Of a DNA stretch of 33,652 nt, positions 8,394-16,836 are shown in pieces. The stretch lies in contig JAITRJ010000052.1 of NCBI GenBank assembly GCA_031288475.1, positions 1 through 33,652 of the forward strand, written 5' to 3'. The stretch is from Helicobacteraceae bacterium. Its GTDB lineage: Bacteria; Campylobacterota; Campylobacteria; Campylobacterales; SZUA-545. A program made the translations under genes and the position numbers. The first letter of the stretch is position 1, and each line of letters begins with the position of its first letter. The notes under the pieces were generated by a model. That model was not told the origin of the DNA. It did not search any database and saw nothing but the letters and a program-made list of their open reading frames with translations.

Positions 8394-8468
8394 TGGAGCG
8401 GGAAACGAGATTCGAACTCGCGACCCCAACCTTGGCAAGGTTGTGCTCTACCCCTGAGCTATTCCCGC
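8394..8468 (-). tRNA. tRNA-Gly (anticodon GCC)
   Basis: The minus strand folds into a full cloverleaf of 75 bases including the encoded CCA. The acceptor 5' strand GCGGGAA pairs with TTCCCGC; the D arm is GCTCAGGGGTAGAGC; the anticodon stem CAACC/GGTTG encloses loop TTGCCAA, giving anticodon GCC; the T arm contains GTTCGAATC. It stands alone between an eroded gene and the sugar-kinase gene, with an extended -10 promoter just upstream. Confidence 0.97.
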
Positions 8469-8481
8469 GTAAAAGGGTGGA

Positions 8482-8490
8482 ATTGTAGCA
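8482..8490 (-). promoter_or_regulatory. Extended -10 promoter of tRNA-Gly
   Basis: On the minus strand TGCTACAAT fits an extended -10 (TGn-TAnAAT), 13 bases before the tRNA. No -35 is evident. The remaining bases to 8674 show no gene or strong hairpin. Confidence 0.6.
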
Positions 8491-8674
8491 GACACGGACT
8501 TTGAGAAAGATTTAAGGAGCGTGAAGAATCGCTGAGCATGGCGTTTTCGGCGGTTGTCTGAGAACCGATGAACGACGTGATTGTTGGAACTGGCTGCGTT
8601 GTATAAATTCCGTATGAACGACGCACGACGGAATCGACGCGGGACGGGTGCATAGAAAGTGCTATTGCTCCCTA

Positions 8675-9529
8675 TTACGGCGTAGCCTGCGATAGTCCGG
8701 CGGCGCCCAGCAGATTAGCCGGATCACCCAGCGACGATTGCTCAATTACGATATCCGCGGCAGGACGGAAAGCAGTCTTCAAAGCGTTTTTCGCCCAACG
8801 CAAAACCTGCGGATTATTCAATGCAACGCCGCCGCCTAAAATGATTATTTCAGGGTTTAAAAGAGCCGCGACTGTCTCTACGGCATAGGTTACGCCGCGC
8901 ATAAACCGATTGACAATCTCCTTTGATCGATCATCGTCGGCGCTTAACATATCGGAAAGCCTGTTCTTGTTCAGCAGATAAAGATCGCCCCAGCGGGCAA
9001 CCGCGCTTCCGCTTGCCGATAATTCCAGACAGTTATCCTTACCGCAGCCGCACGGAAACGGCGCTTTTTCAAACGGAATATGCCCTATTTCACCCGCCAG
9101 ATTCTTTGCTCCGCGCAGTAGTTTTTTATCCTCAATATACGCGCCGCCTATCCCCGTTCCTATAAAAAGCGCGAAGAGATTGCGGCATTCCCGCGCTGAG
9201 ACTTCCGCCAGCGCGGCGCATTTTAAATCGTTGTCGATTGCGGCTGGAAGTCCAAATCGCTCCTTGATCCAGTCGGGGAAAGAGATGTTTTTAAGCCGCG
9301 CGGGATCGATATTTGGTGCCGATAAGATTGTGCCGTTTGTGACCTGACCCGCGAAACTCACGCCGACAAACTCAATCCGACGGGCGGATACCGTTTCGCC
9401 GATCAGCGCTTCAAGCCGCGATTTCAGCTCCATTCCCTTCGTTGGAAAGTTATCCAGCGCGATTATTTCGCGATCCTTTATGATCGCTCTTCGGATCGCC
9501 GTTCCGCCGATGTCAAACGCAAGTTTCAT
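8675..9529 (-). CDS. ROK-family sugar kinase, glucokinase-like
   Basis: This 284-residue cytoplasmic kinase probably phosphorylates free glucose released by the glucan hydrolases encoded upstream in the same operon. LAFDIGGTAIRRAI at residues 3-16 is the ATP phosphate loop, and GVSFAGQVTNG follows. AIDNDLKC contains the catalytic Asp at about 101, and FIGTGIGGAYI lies near 122-132. GEIGHIPFE carries the zinc-ligand His at about 150, and CGCGKDNCLE (160-169) supplies the cysteines of the ROK zinc site. It starts behind AAAGGAG, 5 bases after the branching-enzyme stop, and is the last gene of the operon. Substrate specificity (glucose, mannose or N-acetyl sugars) cannot be settled from sequence alone; the context favours glucose. 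Confidence 0.9.
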   Translation of the reverse strand: MKLAFDIGGTAIRRAIIKDREIIALDNFPTKGMELKSRLEALIGETVSARRIEFVGVSFAGQVTNGTILSAPNIDPARLKNISFPDWIKERFGLPAAIDNDLKCAALAEVSARECRNLFALFIGTGIGGAYIEDKKLLRGAKNLAGEIGHIPFEKAPFPCGCGKDNCLELSASGSAVARWGDLYLLNKNRLSDMLSADDDRSKEIVNRFMRGVTYAVETVAALLNPEIIILGGGVALNNPQVLRWAKNALKTAFRPAADIVIEQSSLGDPANLLGAAGLSQATP

Positions 9530-9534
9530 CTCCT

Positions 9535-11112
9535 TTACTTCCAGATAGAGAAGTGTATGCCTTCAAAAAGCGAATGTCGGTTCTCCAGATCGCGCAACAC
9601 GCCTTCATTTATAGCGCCGTTTTCCACCATATCGCTGAGTTTTAAAAAGTTGGCGATATGAGTTCTCGTACGCTTTGTAGCGTACTCCACCGCGGTTCCC
9701 GTTGTGATCAGAAACGCCCAGTCGCTTGCCTGTGCCAACAGCAATTCGCGATTCATCTGATCCAATGCGCGGCGCAAAAGCGGATTTGATTCATTCCTGT
9801 ATCGGCTGGCAAGCATTTGCATCGTATTCGCCATCTTATGCAGGTGCTGATATATCCAATCGTTCTGCTGATTAATCCATACGTCAAAATAACCGTCTTT
9901 GCCCCAGCTTGACGGGCTTGGATGTACCATTTGATTTGTAGGGTAACGCTCCAGATATTCACTAGGCGCTATCGGCTCAATAACCCTATGGGCGTCCATC
10001 GTCTTAAACAGATGATAGATAAATTCCGGACCCTCAAACCACCAATGCCCAAACAGCTCCGCGTCGTACGGCGAGACGATCAGCGGCGGGCGGTCCATAT
10101 AATCCGAGAGGTGTTCAATCTGCTTTTCACGGTTAAAATGAAAATTTTCGGCGTGCTCACGCGCCTTGTTGAAAGCGTTCTGCGGCTTATAGACCATTTT
10201 ATACTCGCCCTGCCCTGTAACGCGATGATATTTCAGCCCTGTAAAAACCCGCGTTCCATCGGGACAGATGTACGGTTTTATATATTCGTACTCCAAATCG
10301 TAACCAATGTCGCGGTAGAAGTCACGATAGTCCGGATCGCCCGGATAGCCGCTGATTGAACTCCACACCTGGCGGCTGCTCTCCGGATCGCGCCCAAAGG
10401 CGGCGACACCGCACGGGGTGAACACGGGGGCGAACAGACCAAAGCGCGGGGTAGGGTTGGCGTATATGAGCCCGTGTGATTCCAAAAAGAAAAACTCAAT
10501 TCCCGCTTCGCTAAGCAGTTTATCCAGCCCTTCGTAATAGGCGCACTCCGGCAGCCAGATACCCTTGGGGCGTACGCCCAAATACTTTTCGTGCGTGTAT
10601 ACCGCTGCTTGAATCTGCACCCTTACAGCTTGTTCGTTTACGCTAAGAAGCGGTAGGAATCCATGCGTAGCACCACAAGTGATGATCTCCACCATACCCG
10701 CCTCCATAAAACGGCGATATCCGGATAAGACGTTGGATTGCAGGTCGTCCGTAAAAAAACGACGCAGACTTTCCAGCCGATTGCGGTAGAAGTGGGCGAC
10801 TTCACGATAGACTTCGTCGTTGTCAAGCCTTGTGCACTCTTTGACGCTCAGTTCGCACAGCTTGTTCAGATGCACGGTAAACTTCTCCTGCAAGTGGGTA
10901 TCTGAGAGCATTTCGCACAGTGTCGGAGTGAGCGAGAGCGTCAGTTTTACCTTGACATTCTCCTGTCTAAGACGCTCCAGATTTATCAATAATGGAAGGT
11001 AACTCTCTATAATCGCCTCAAACAGCCAATGCTCTTCCAGAAAGTAATCATGTTCCGGGTGTTTCACAAACGGCAGGTGAGAGTGGAGGACTAACGAAAA
11101 ATAGCCCTTCAT
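9535..11112 (-). CDS. GH57 1,4-alpha-glucan branching enzyme
   Basis: The protein opens MKGYFSLVLHSHLPFVKHPE, the characteristic start of GH57 branching enzymes (with the DUF1957 C-terminal domain). It makes alpha-1,6 branches by cutting an alpha-1,4 chain and transferring the end. The nucleophile region is GIWLPECAYYEG with Glu189. The acid/base Asp350 lies in IVSPYDAELFGHWWFEGPEF. The helical tail with QNDWIYQHLHKMANTM and LLAQASDWAFLITTGTAVEY is typical. Its 525 residues match family length, and there is no signal peptide, so it acts in the cytoplasm. The ATG directly follows the DUF4912 stop, indicating coupled translation. It provides branching for glycogen-like polymer in place of GH13 GlgB, which is absent here. 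Confidence 0.93.
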   Translation of the reverse strand: MKGYFSLVLHSHLPFVKHPEHDYFLEEHWLFEAIIESYLPLLINLERLRQENVKVKLTLSLTPTLCEMLSDTHLQEKFTVHLNKLCELSVKECTRLDNDEVYREVAHFYRNRLESLRRFFTDDLQSNVLSGYRRFMEAGMVEIITCGATHGFLPLLSVNEQAVRVQIQAAVYTHEKYLGVRPKGIWLPECAYYEGLDKLLSEAGIEFFFLESHGLIYANPTPRFGLFAPVFTPCGVAAFGRDPESSRQVWSSISGYPGDPDYRDFYRDIGYDLEYEYIKPYICPDGTRVFTGLKYHRVTGQGEYKMVYKPQNAFNKAREHAENFHFNREKQIEHLSDYMDRPPLIVSPYDAELFGHWWFEGPEFIYHLFKTMDAHRVIEPIAPSEYLERYPTNQMVHPSPSSWGKDGYFDVWINQQNDWIYQHLHKMANTMQMLASRYRNESNPLLRRALDQMNRELLLAQASDWAFLITTGTAVEYATKRTRTHIANFLKLSDMVENGAINEGVLRDLENRHSLFEGIHFSIWK

Positions 11113-11751
11113 TTAGCTCTTCTTGCGGGGAGGGCTGGAATCAACACTGCTCAAAAAGTCGGATGGATTCATATCTCCCAGTCGCGCTCGCAGCTTTTCA
11201 GCGCGTAAAACTAAATCGAGGCTGGAAGGATTTGTAAGCGCATCCGGTGTTTCCAGATCGCTTGGGCGCGATTCGAGCTTTTGTGTTTTTCCGTTTTTGG
11301 TCATCCATATCTCCCACGGACTAGAGTGCATACCGCTTGAAGGGGTGCTGATACGGTTGGATACGGCAACCTCCTTTTCGCCCGCCTTACTCTGAGCGAA
11401 CAGAACCGCCTCCATCTCTTTGGTGTCTGGCGTATGATACGCATAGTAATTTCCGTGCGCGCTGCTGCTGTAAACACTCTCCACCTCAAATCTCCTGCCC
11501 TGAGAGACATAATAGAGACGAACGACAAGCTGCGTCACATGATTTCTTACCTCGCCTTCAAGCTGTTCGTCGCCGATATCCCAGTAAAAGTGTTGCGTGT
11601 GGGCGTTTACAGGCAGAAGCACAAGCTTATTCTCATAATAGCGCTCAGGCACCTCCGGCATATTTTCCGTCGAAACACTCTTATGTTCGACACGATCGCT
11701 GCTGGAAGCCGGCGGCACTTCTATGTTGATAAGCGGTTTTTTTTCTCCCAT
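11113..11751 (-). CDS. DUF4912-domain protein
   Basis: This 212-residue protein is likely cytoplasmic, with no signal peptide or membrane segment. A low-complexity N-terminus leads to RYYENKLVLLPVNAHTQHFYWDI, which resembles the core of DUF4912: the pattern L-LPVNPxxxFxYWEI followed by a beta-rich domain. Later come NYYAYHTPDTKEMEAVLF, similar to the family's E-G segment, and SSPWEIWMTKNG near residue 145. Such proteins recur next to GH57 branching enzymes in several phyla, but no biochemical role is established. A carbohydrate-binding or accessory function for the adjacent branching enzyme is inference from context. It abuts branching enzyme with no gap and lies 15 bases after galT. Confidence 0.75.
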   Translation of the reverse strand: MGEKKPLINIEVPPASSSDRVEHKSVSTENMPEVPERYYENKLVLLPVNAHTQHFYWDIGDEQLEGEVRNHVTQLVVRLYYVSQGRRFEVESVYSSSAHGNYYAYHTPDTKEMEAVLFAQSKAGEKEVAVSNRISTPSSGMHSSPWEIWMTKNGKTQKLESRPSDLETPDALTNPSSLDLVLRAEKLRARLGDMNPSDFLSSVDSSPPRKKS

Positions 11752-11766
11752 ATTCCTTCCTTTTGT

Positions 11767-12786
11767 CTATTGTATGTTGATTTCTTTAAGATAATCCGCG
11801 TACTCTTCCGGCGGAATGGGGCATACAAAAGCGCCGCAGGAGAGTTCATAGCCTTGCGCGCTGATAATGCGCGGCAGAATCTCAATATGCCAATGGAAAA
11901 ACCGATCAAGATGATGAAAGTAGTCCGCCTCCCTATGGCTTCTGATCGGCGGCTGCGTAAAGAGAATCAGGTTGAGATCCGGCATGCCCAGCGCTATGCC
12001 TACACGCTTAAGCGCCCATTCCATTGTCTCTCCCAGATCGTTAAGCACGTCTTTAGAAAGCGTTATGAAACTGCTTGAGTGCGCCAGCGGAACGATCCAA
12101 ACCTCAAACTCAAAGCGTGGCGCAAATGGAGCTAGCGCGATAAAGTGGCGGTTTCTGAACAGCACTCTAGTCGTTTTTTCCTCCTCGTACGCAATTTGAT
12201 CGCATAACAGGCAACGCTCATGCTCTTTATAGTACGCGCGGGAACTCACAATCTGCGTCTCCAGCGTCGGGGCGACAAACGGCATGCCGATGATCTGCGA
12301 ATTGGTATGCGCGATGCTGTTTCCAGCGCGCACCCCTTCGTTTTTGAACGCCAGCACGGAGGCTATGCGATCGTCCTGCTGCAACGACGTGATCCGATCG
12401 CGGAACGTCCGCATCAGATTAACGCACCGATCCCTGCTGAACGCGCAGATGTGCTTGTCTGGTTTAGGGTGGTCGATTACCATCTCGTGCACGCCAAAGC
12501 CCCCTACCGACGCATACGCGCCGTTTGCCGCGCGCGCAGGCGGCGTTTCCAGCGCAAGCAGAGGAAATTTGTTTGCGAAAACACGCGTCTGCCAGCTTGC
12601 GGTGATTGACGGATCCTCTCTGATCGAATATATCTCGCTTGGCGTTTTCATCTCATTCCCGACGATAAACGGATCATTTTGAGGCATAGAATTTTTTAGG
12701 CTCTCCTTTGAAGAAGGTTTGCGAATGCGGTTTGGGGCGATGATCGTCCATACGTCGTGCAAGGGCTGATACCTAAATTCGTTCAT
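11767..12786 (-). CDS. galT: GalT-type hexose-1-phosphate uridylyltransferase with altered active site
   Basis: Family landmarks are the start MNEFRYQPLHDVWTIIAPNR, FANKFPLLALE, GVHEMVIDHPKPDK, NEGVRAGNSIAHTNSQIIG, CLLCD (about residue 194) and FFHWHIEILPRI near the C-terminus. GalT exchanges UMP between UDP-glucose and a hexose-1-phosphate through a covalent uridylyl-histidine in the motif HPHxQ (HxHSQ in many relatives). Here that motif reads H160-T-N162-S-Q164, so the nucleophilic histidine is Asn. The codon is AAT on the minus strand, one base from CAT or CAC. The 339-residue length is normal and the rest appears intact. ATG 12786 overlaps the glucanotransferase stop as ATGA. Within this operon it could act on glucose-1-phosphate, but the ordinary ping-pong mechanism should not work without that histidine. 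Confidence 0.85.
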   Translation of the reverse strand: MNEFRYQPLHDVWTIIAPNRIRKPSSKESLKNSMPQNDPFIVGNEMKTPSEIYSIREDPSITASWQTRVFANKFPLLALETPPARAANGAYASVGGFGVHEMVIDHPKPDKHICAFSRDRCVNLMRTFRDRITSLQQDDRIASVLAFKNEGVRAGNSIAHTNSQIIGMPFVAPTLETQIVSSRAYYKEHERCLLCDQIAYEEEKTTRVLFRNRHFIALAPFAPRFEFEVWIVPLAHSSSFITLSKDVLNDLGETMEWALKRVGIALGMPDLNLILFTQPPIRSHREADYFHHLDRFFHWHIEILPRIISAQGYELSCGAFVCPIPPEEYADYLKEINIQ

Positions 12787-14747
12787 AGCATCTCTTTTAT
12801 CTTGATTGTAACCGCTACCTCATCAGCGGCGAAAAGAAGCGCCATTGAAATCCCCTGACAGGTTAGATCCACGCCGGATTCGCTTTGGCTGACCGTATAG
12901 AGCGGATGAGTAAAGGCCTCAAAAGCGGTGTTGGAGGCAATTGAAACCGTCTTGTTCAGATACGGATCGAACAGATCGAGCGCGCTTATACCGCTAAAGC
13001 GCTGCGCTTCGTTCGCCTTAAAACCATTTATCGTAACGCTATTTAGGTTCGCGAAGTGCAGGTTATGCTCCTGCATATAGCGTTTCGCGCCTCTCTTCAC
13101 GCTAGTCTCCACTATGATCGCGCCGTTTTCCGCGCTGATCCTTTTTGTGATCTTATCGCTTGTGAAGCAGCAGCGGCGATCATCGCCTTTAAGGCTGTAG
13201 ATGACATCGTCGAAACGCTCGTCCTCTCCATAGCTTTGCGCGAAGAAGCTCTCTCCGTCAAAATCATCCGCGATCAGGTGATCAACAAACGACACCCTTT
13301 GATTACGATCCACCACCAGATTCTTCAGCGCGTTTCCATCTGCGATCAATGTGGATTCATGTATCGTTTTCACGCCGCCAGAACCGCTGCTGCTCTCCTC
13401 CTGTTCCTGCCTGATTTTACCGTGGTAAGCCTCTCTATAGCGCGTCAGCGTGTTCAACAGATTGAATTTTTCGCGCCTGAGATGCAGCTCGGTAAGCGCC
13501 CCTCCGCGAGGCTCAAAACCAGCGATCAGATTGGAATCGTATATCCGCACTTCGTCAAACGCGTCTAAATTCCAATCCTCATAGACGATCCCGCTTTGAG
13601 GCGCAATCATATCTTCCGCTTCGATCAAAAATCTCCACGCGTTATCACGCAGATTCGGCAAGTACAGCCCGCCGAAAACGCCATGCCAAAGCACATCGTT
13701 GCACTCCGCCTTCAAAAGCGCCTCCTCAAACAGCGGGTTGTCCAGCGGGTTTTTGGCAGAAAGGCTCAATATACGTCGGTGAATGCGCGCGCTCTCGTAA
13801 AATTTAACCAGAAAGTTTTTCCAAGTTGCGCCGCGCACAAACAACTCGGCGTCGTCATGCCTTCCACAGCGATCCATCTCCCGCCTGAGCGTTTCGATTC
13901 TAAGCGCCGCATCCGCTTTTAAACTCCATTCACCCATTTCGGCATAAGCGACCTCGCTGGGATATATAAGCCCAAGCGGAGCGTTTTCGTTGAGATAATC
14001 TCCGTACAGCCGTGTTTCAATCCCATCATGATCGAGAACGGTTTCTATAAAATTTTCCAGCCATCTTCTTTTATAAACCCATTCGTTCGTACCGGGCCAT
14101 GCGCCAAATTTTTCCCCGTCGTCAAATATCACAGCAGCGCCGCCGAAGGCAGCGATATTGTTTGCCACCACATGGTAATCCCAGAATGGCACCTGATAAC
14201 GCAGCGCCTTGCTGACAGGAAACACCAGAAGGCTTTTTCCGCCGCTCTCCGTTACGTAGCAGCCGTTTAGCTTGCGTGGATCGGCTCCGGCGGTCAGCAA
14301 GTGGTAATCATCGATAATCACGTACTCAATCCCAAGATCGCAAAGATCGCCCACAATTGAACTCTCCCATACCCGTTCGGTAAGCCACAAACCTTTTGGG
14401 TTTGCGCCAAAATTTTCACGGATAAAGCCGCTTAGCTTCTCAATCTGTCTTTTGCGATCGTAAGAGGGGATTGAAGCTAGAATCGGCTCATAGTAACCGC
14501 CGCTGAACCACTCGATCTGCCCGCGCTCGCTCATCTTCCTCATCAGATCGAACAGCGGCTTATCGCGCGTTTTTATAAACTCCAAAAGCCAGCCGCTGAA
14601 ATGCGCGCTGAACCTGAAAGCCGAGTATTGGGAAAGTGTTTCAAAAAACGGGCGGTAACTTTGGGCAATCGCGCTTAAAACAACATGATCGAAATTTCCT
14701 ACCGGCTGATGCGAGTGAACGCCCAAAAGCAAAGATGTTTTTTTCAT
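12783..14747 (-). CDS. GH57 4-alpha-glucanotransferase
   Basis: The 654-residue enzyme starts MKKTSLLLGVHSHQPVGNFD, almost the consensus N-terminus of GH57 4-alpha-glucanotransferases of the Thermococcus litoralis type. The nucleophile Glu124 lies in GLWLTERVWE and the acid/base Asp in AVIFDDGEKFGAWPGTNEW. DUF1925/DUF1926-type C-terminal regions follow, with TLRREMDRCGRHDDAELF, KAECNDVLWHGVFGGLYL and LRDNAWRFLIEAED. Length matches that enzyme class (about 650). It should disproportionate maltodextrins in the cytoplasm. A TTG 24 bases further upstream keeps the frame open, but ATG 14747 begins exactly where family similarity begins and sits one base past the previous stop. It overlaps galT by four bases. 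Confidence 0.92.
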   Translation of the reverse strand: MKKTSLLLGVHSHQPVGNFDHVVLSAIAQSYRPFFETLSQYSAFRFSAHFSGWLLEFIKTRDKPLFDLMRKMSERGQIEWFSGGYYEPILASIPSYDRKRQIEKLSGFIRENFGANPKGLWLTERVWESSIVGDLCDLGIEYVIIDDYHLLTAGADPRKLNGCYVTESGGKSLLVFPVSKALRYQVPFWDYHVVANNIAAFGGAAVIFDDGEKFGAWPGTNEWVYKRRWLENFIETVLDHDGIETRLYGDYLNENAPLGLIYPSEVAYAEMGEWSLKADAALRIETLRREMDRCGRHDDAELFVRGATWKNFLVKFYESARIHRRILSLSAKNPLDNPLFEEALLKAECNDVLWHGVFGGLYLPNLRDNAWRFLIEAEDMIAPQSGIVYEDWNLDAFDEVRIYDSNLIAGFEPRGGALTELHLRREKFNLLNTLTRYREAYHGKIRQEQEESSSGSGGVKTIHESTLIADGNALKNLVVDRNQRVSFVDHLIADDFDGESFFAQSYGEDERFDDVIYSLKGDDRRCCFTSDKITKRISAENGAIIVETSVKRGAKRYMQEHNLHFANLNSVTINGFKANEAQRFSGISALDLFDPYLNKTVSIASNTAFEAFTHPLYTVSQSESGVDLTCQGISMALLFAADEVAVTIKIKEML

Positions 14748-14748
14748 T

Positions 14749-16836
14749 TCAGATATACCACAACGCGTCAAAATCGGGGAGTTTCAAGGTGAGCGTATTG
14801 TAAAGCGGAATATGTTGGATTGGTGTTTCGTTGCAGTAAAGCAGAAACTCTATCTCAATATGCTCTCCGCGGTTTTTCAGCGGCGCTTTGATTGCCACCT
14901 CCAGAACGGAATGAACGGTGATCCTCAAACCCTCGTCCGCAAAGGGTCTCATAGTAAGGCGGACTCTGCGAGAGAGAGAGTGTTTGCCCCGCATATCGAT
15001 TTGCAGTTCGTAACCACCGGCTTTGATTGGCTCCACATTCCCCGCGAATTGAAAGTAGAAATGCTCTCCGTCCGTACCGTAGAGCATACTTCTTATCAGC
15101 GTCGCCGACGTATCCATCGTCGAAAAAGAACGGCTTAAATCAACCTTGCCCGCGCCAATCCATTCAAAGTAATCGGTTCGTTTGCCATCTACGTTTGGAG
15201 AGATCGGGGCGCTCTGCGGGGTGTGATCGGCGGCGATCTCCACCCGTTTGATCCGCTCATTCACGGCTGGATGCGGCTTTTGCCCCAATAGCAGATAAAT
15301 GTTTCTGATATGCCCGCGGAAGATTTCGTCAAACTCGGCGGCAAGCTCGGTGAAGTGATCATCCCCAAACCACCAGAACCAATCGCTGCCCTCCGCGATC
15401 ATCGCCTCCTTCAGCACTTTTTCGCGCGTCTCTTCGTCCAGCCTGTCATAAGCCGCCCTCATTTCATTATGCGCGTCGGCGAGCAGTTCCCACGCTCTGT
15501 TTTTCTCGCTGTGCCCCATCCATGTGCCAAGCGTGCCATATATCCAGCTTCCCGTCTGAATGGAAGCCAATTCGACTTTGGGGATAATGTCAAGTTTGTG
15601 AGCTTCCGGTACCGTTACCGTTCTTATCCAACCGCACGAGGAGAGGCGCTCGTACAAGGCGTTGAAAAACTCAAACGCGTTGTTTTCGTAAAATTCCCAC
15701 GCGTTTTCGCCGTCTAAAAAGATGGGAACGACTGCGTCAAAATCAACCGCGTCGTAGATTGATTTTAATCTTCCGATAAAATCGTCCGCGGCGGCTTGCG
15801 CAGGCTGCGTGCTGTAATGAAAGCCTATAAAATCGCTGATCGCCTTATCACGGAAAAGCATTCCTATTCCGCCGCGCTCCGTTTGAATCCTGAAACGCTT
15901 GTAAAGATCAATTCGATAGTGGGGAGACGGAAGGCTCTTAAACAGCACGTCTTCGTCCGTGCAGGCATACGAGACACCGTGTTTTACAAGAAGCGCCAGC
16001 GCCGCGTTGCTCACCGCCCCTTCAGCGGGCCAGAACCCTTCGGGGTTGCACCCGAACGCACCGGCGTACCATTCGATCGCGCTTACGACGTGTCGTTCGG
16101 CATCTTCGGAAAAATCGCTCCACCTGTTTGGCGGCACTATATGCGGATCGCTCGCCTTTCCGGCGTTTACATCAAGAAGGAGCGGCAGAATTGGATGATA
16201 AAAAGGCGTTGTAAAGACAGAGATGCTTCCGCTGTCCCGCATAACCCTGTAGAGCGGCAGCACGGTTTTGCAGAATTTTACCAGCGTATTGAGCAGATCA
16301 AGTTTTTCTTTGTGCGTGAAGTTGGTCCCTTTTGCGATCAGAATCTTGACTGTCTCATTTTCGCGCCGAAGCTGATTCCCGCACCAGCTTAAAAGAAACA
16401 GAACCGCCAGATCGTTTAACTCGCCGTTTTCAAACCTGACGACCGCGTCCCCCGCCTTTTCAAAACGAAGCCGCTTTTTGTGAAGTTCGGCGTAGCGCCA
16501 GAGCGGAGCGATCATCGTGCGCGGATTCGCGAAAAATCCCTTTTCAAGCAGTTCAACTTTCTCTTCATGCGTAAGCGCAGACGCTTCTTTCGCCAATAGC
16601 GCCAAAAACCGATCGTTTTTGTAATCTTTGGCGTAATACTCAAGTTGCGTCATCAGTGACGGCACAAGATTGTAGGTGGCGCGGATGTTAGGATAGTGGC
16701 TTTGAATCCAGAGGAACTCCGAATAGTCTTTGATCGCGTGCAAAAACACCCATGGCATTAAAAAAACACCCTGCTTCTCATCACGGTACCATGGCTGGTG
16801 CATATGCCATAGAAAGGCAAGATGCAGTTTTTTCAC
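14749..16836 (-). CDS. GH57 amylopullulanase/alpha-amylase-type glucan hydrolase
   Basis: This 695-residue protein begins (M)KKLHLAFLWHMHQPWYRD, the GH57 amylopullulanase-type N-terminus. The nucleophile region is GCNPEGFWPAEGAVSN, and the acid/base Asp lies in PIFLDGENAWEFYENN. Residues beyond about 535 form a beta-rich domain (SPNVDGKRTDYFEWIGAG, then YGTDGEHFYFQFAG), as in longer GH57 hydrolases. No signal peptide is present, so it degrades intracellular glucan, hydrolysing alpha-1,4 and perhaps alpha-1,6 bonds. A GTG at 16854 is possible, but GTG 16836 overlaps the previous stop as GTGA, has AGGAG six bases upstream and starts where similarity starts. The distinction between alpha-amylase and pullulanase activity is not decidable from sequence. 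Confidence 0.9.
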   Translation of the reverse strand: MKKLHLAFLWHMHQPWYRDEKQGVFLMPWVFLHAIKDYSEFLWIQSHYPNIRATYNLVPSLMTQLEYYAKDYKNDRFLALLAKEASALTHEEKVELLEKGFFANPRTMIAPLWRYAELHKKRLRFEKAGDAVVRFENGELNDLAVLFLLSWCGNQLRRENETVKILIAKGTNFTHKEKLDLLNTLVKFCKTVLPLYRVMRDSGSISVFTTPFYHPILPLLLDVNAGKASDPHIVPPNRWSDFSEDAERHVVSAIEWYAGAFGCNPEGFWPAEGAVSNAALALLVKHGVSYACTDEDVLFKSLPSPHYRIDLYKRFRIQTERGGIGMLFRDKAISDFIGFHYSTQPAQAAADDFIGRLKSIYDAVDFDAVVPIFLDGENAWEFYENNAFEFFNALYERLSSCGWIRTVTVPEAHKLDIIPKVELASIQTGSWIYGTLGTWMGHSEKNRAWELLADAHNEMRAAYDRLDEETREKVLKEAMIAEGSDWFWWFGDDHFTELAAEFDEIFRGHIRNIYLLLGQKPHPAVNERIKRVEIAADHTPQSAPISPNVDGKRTDYFEWIGAGKVDLSRSFSTMDTSATLIRSMLYGTDGEHFYFQFAGNVEPIKAGGYELQIDMRGKHSLSRRVRLTMRPFADEGLRITVHSVLEVAIKAPLKNRGEHIEIEFLLYCNETPIQHIPLYNTLTLKLPDFDALWYI

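Noticed and set aside
8459-8653. 64-codon minus-strand ORF upstream of and overlapping tRNA-Gly
   Set aside because: It runs into the tRNA, has no ribosome site and resembles nothing. The tRNA promoter occupies part of it.
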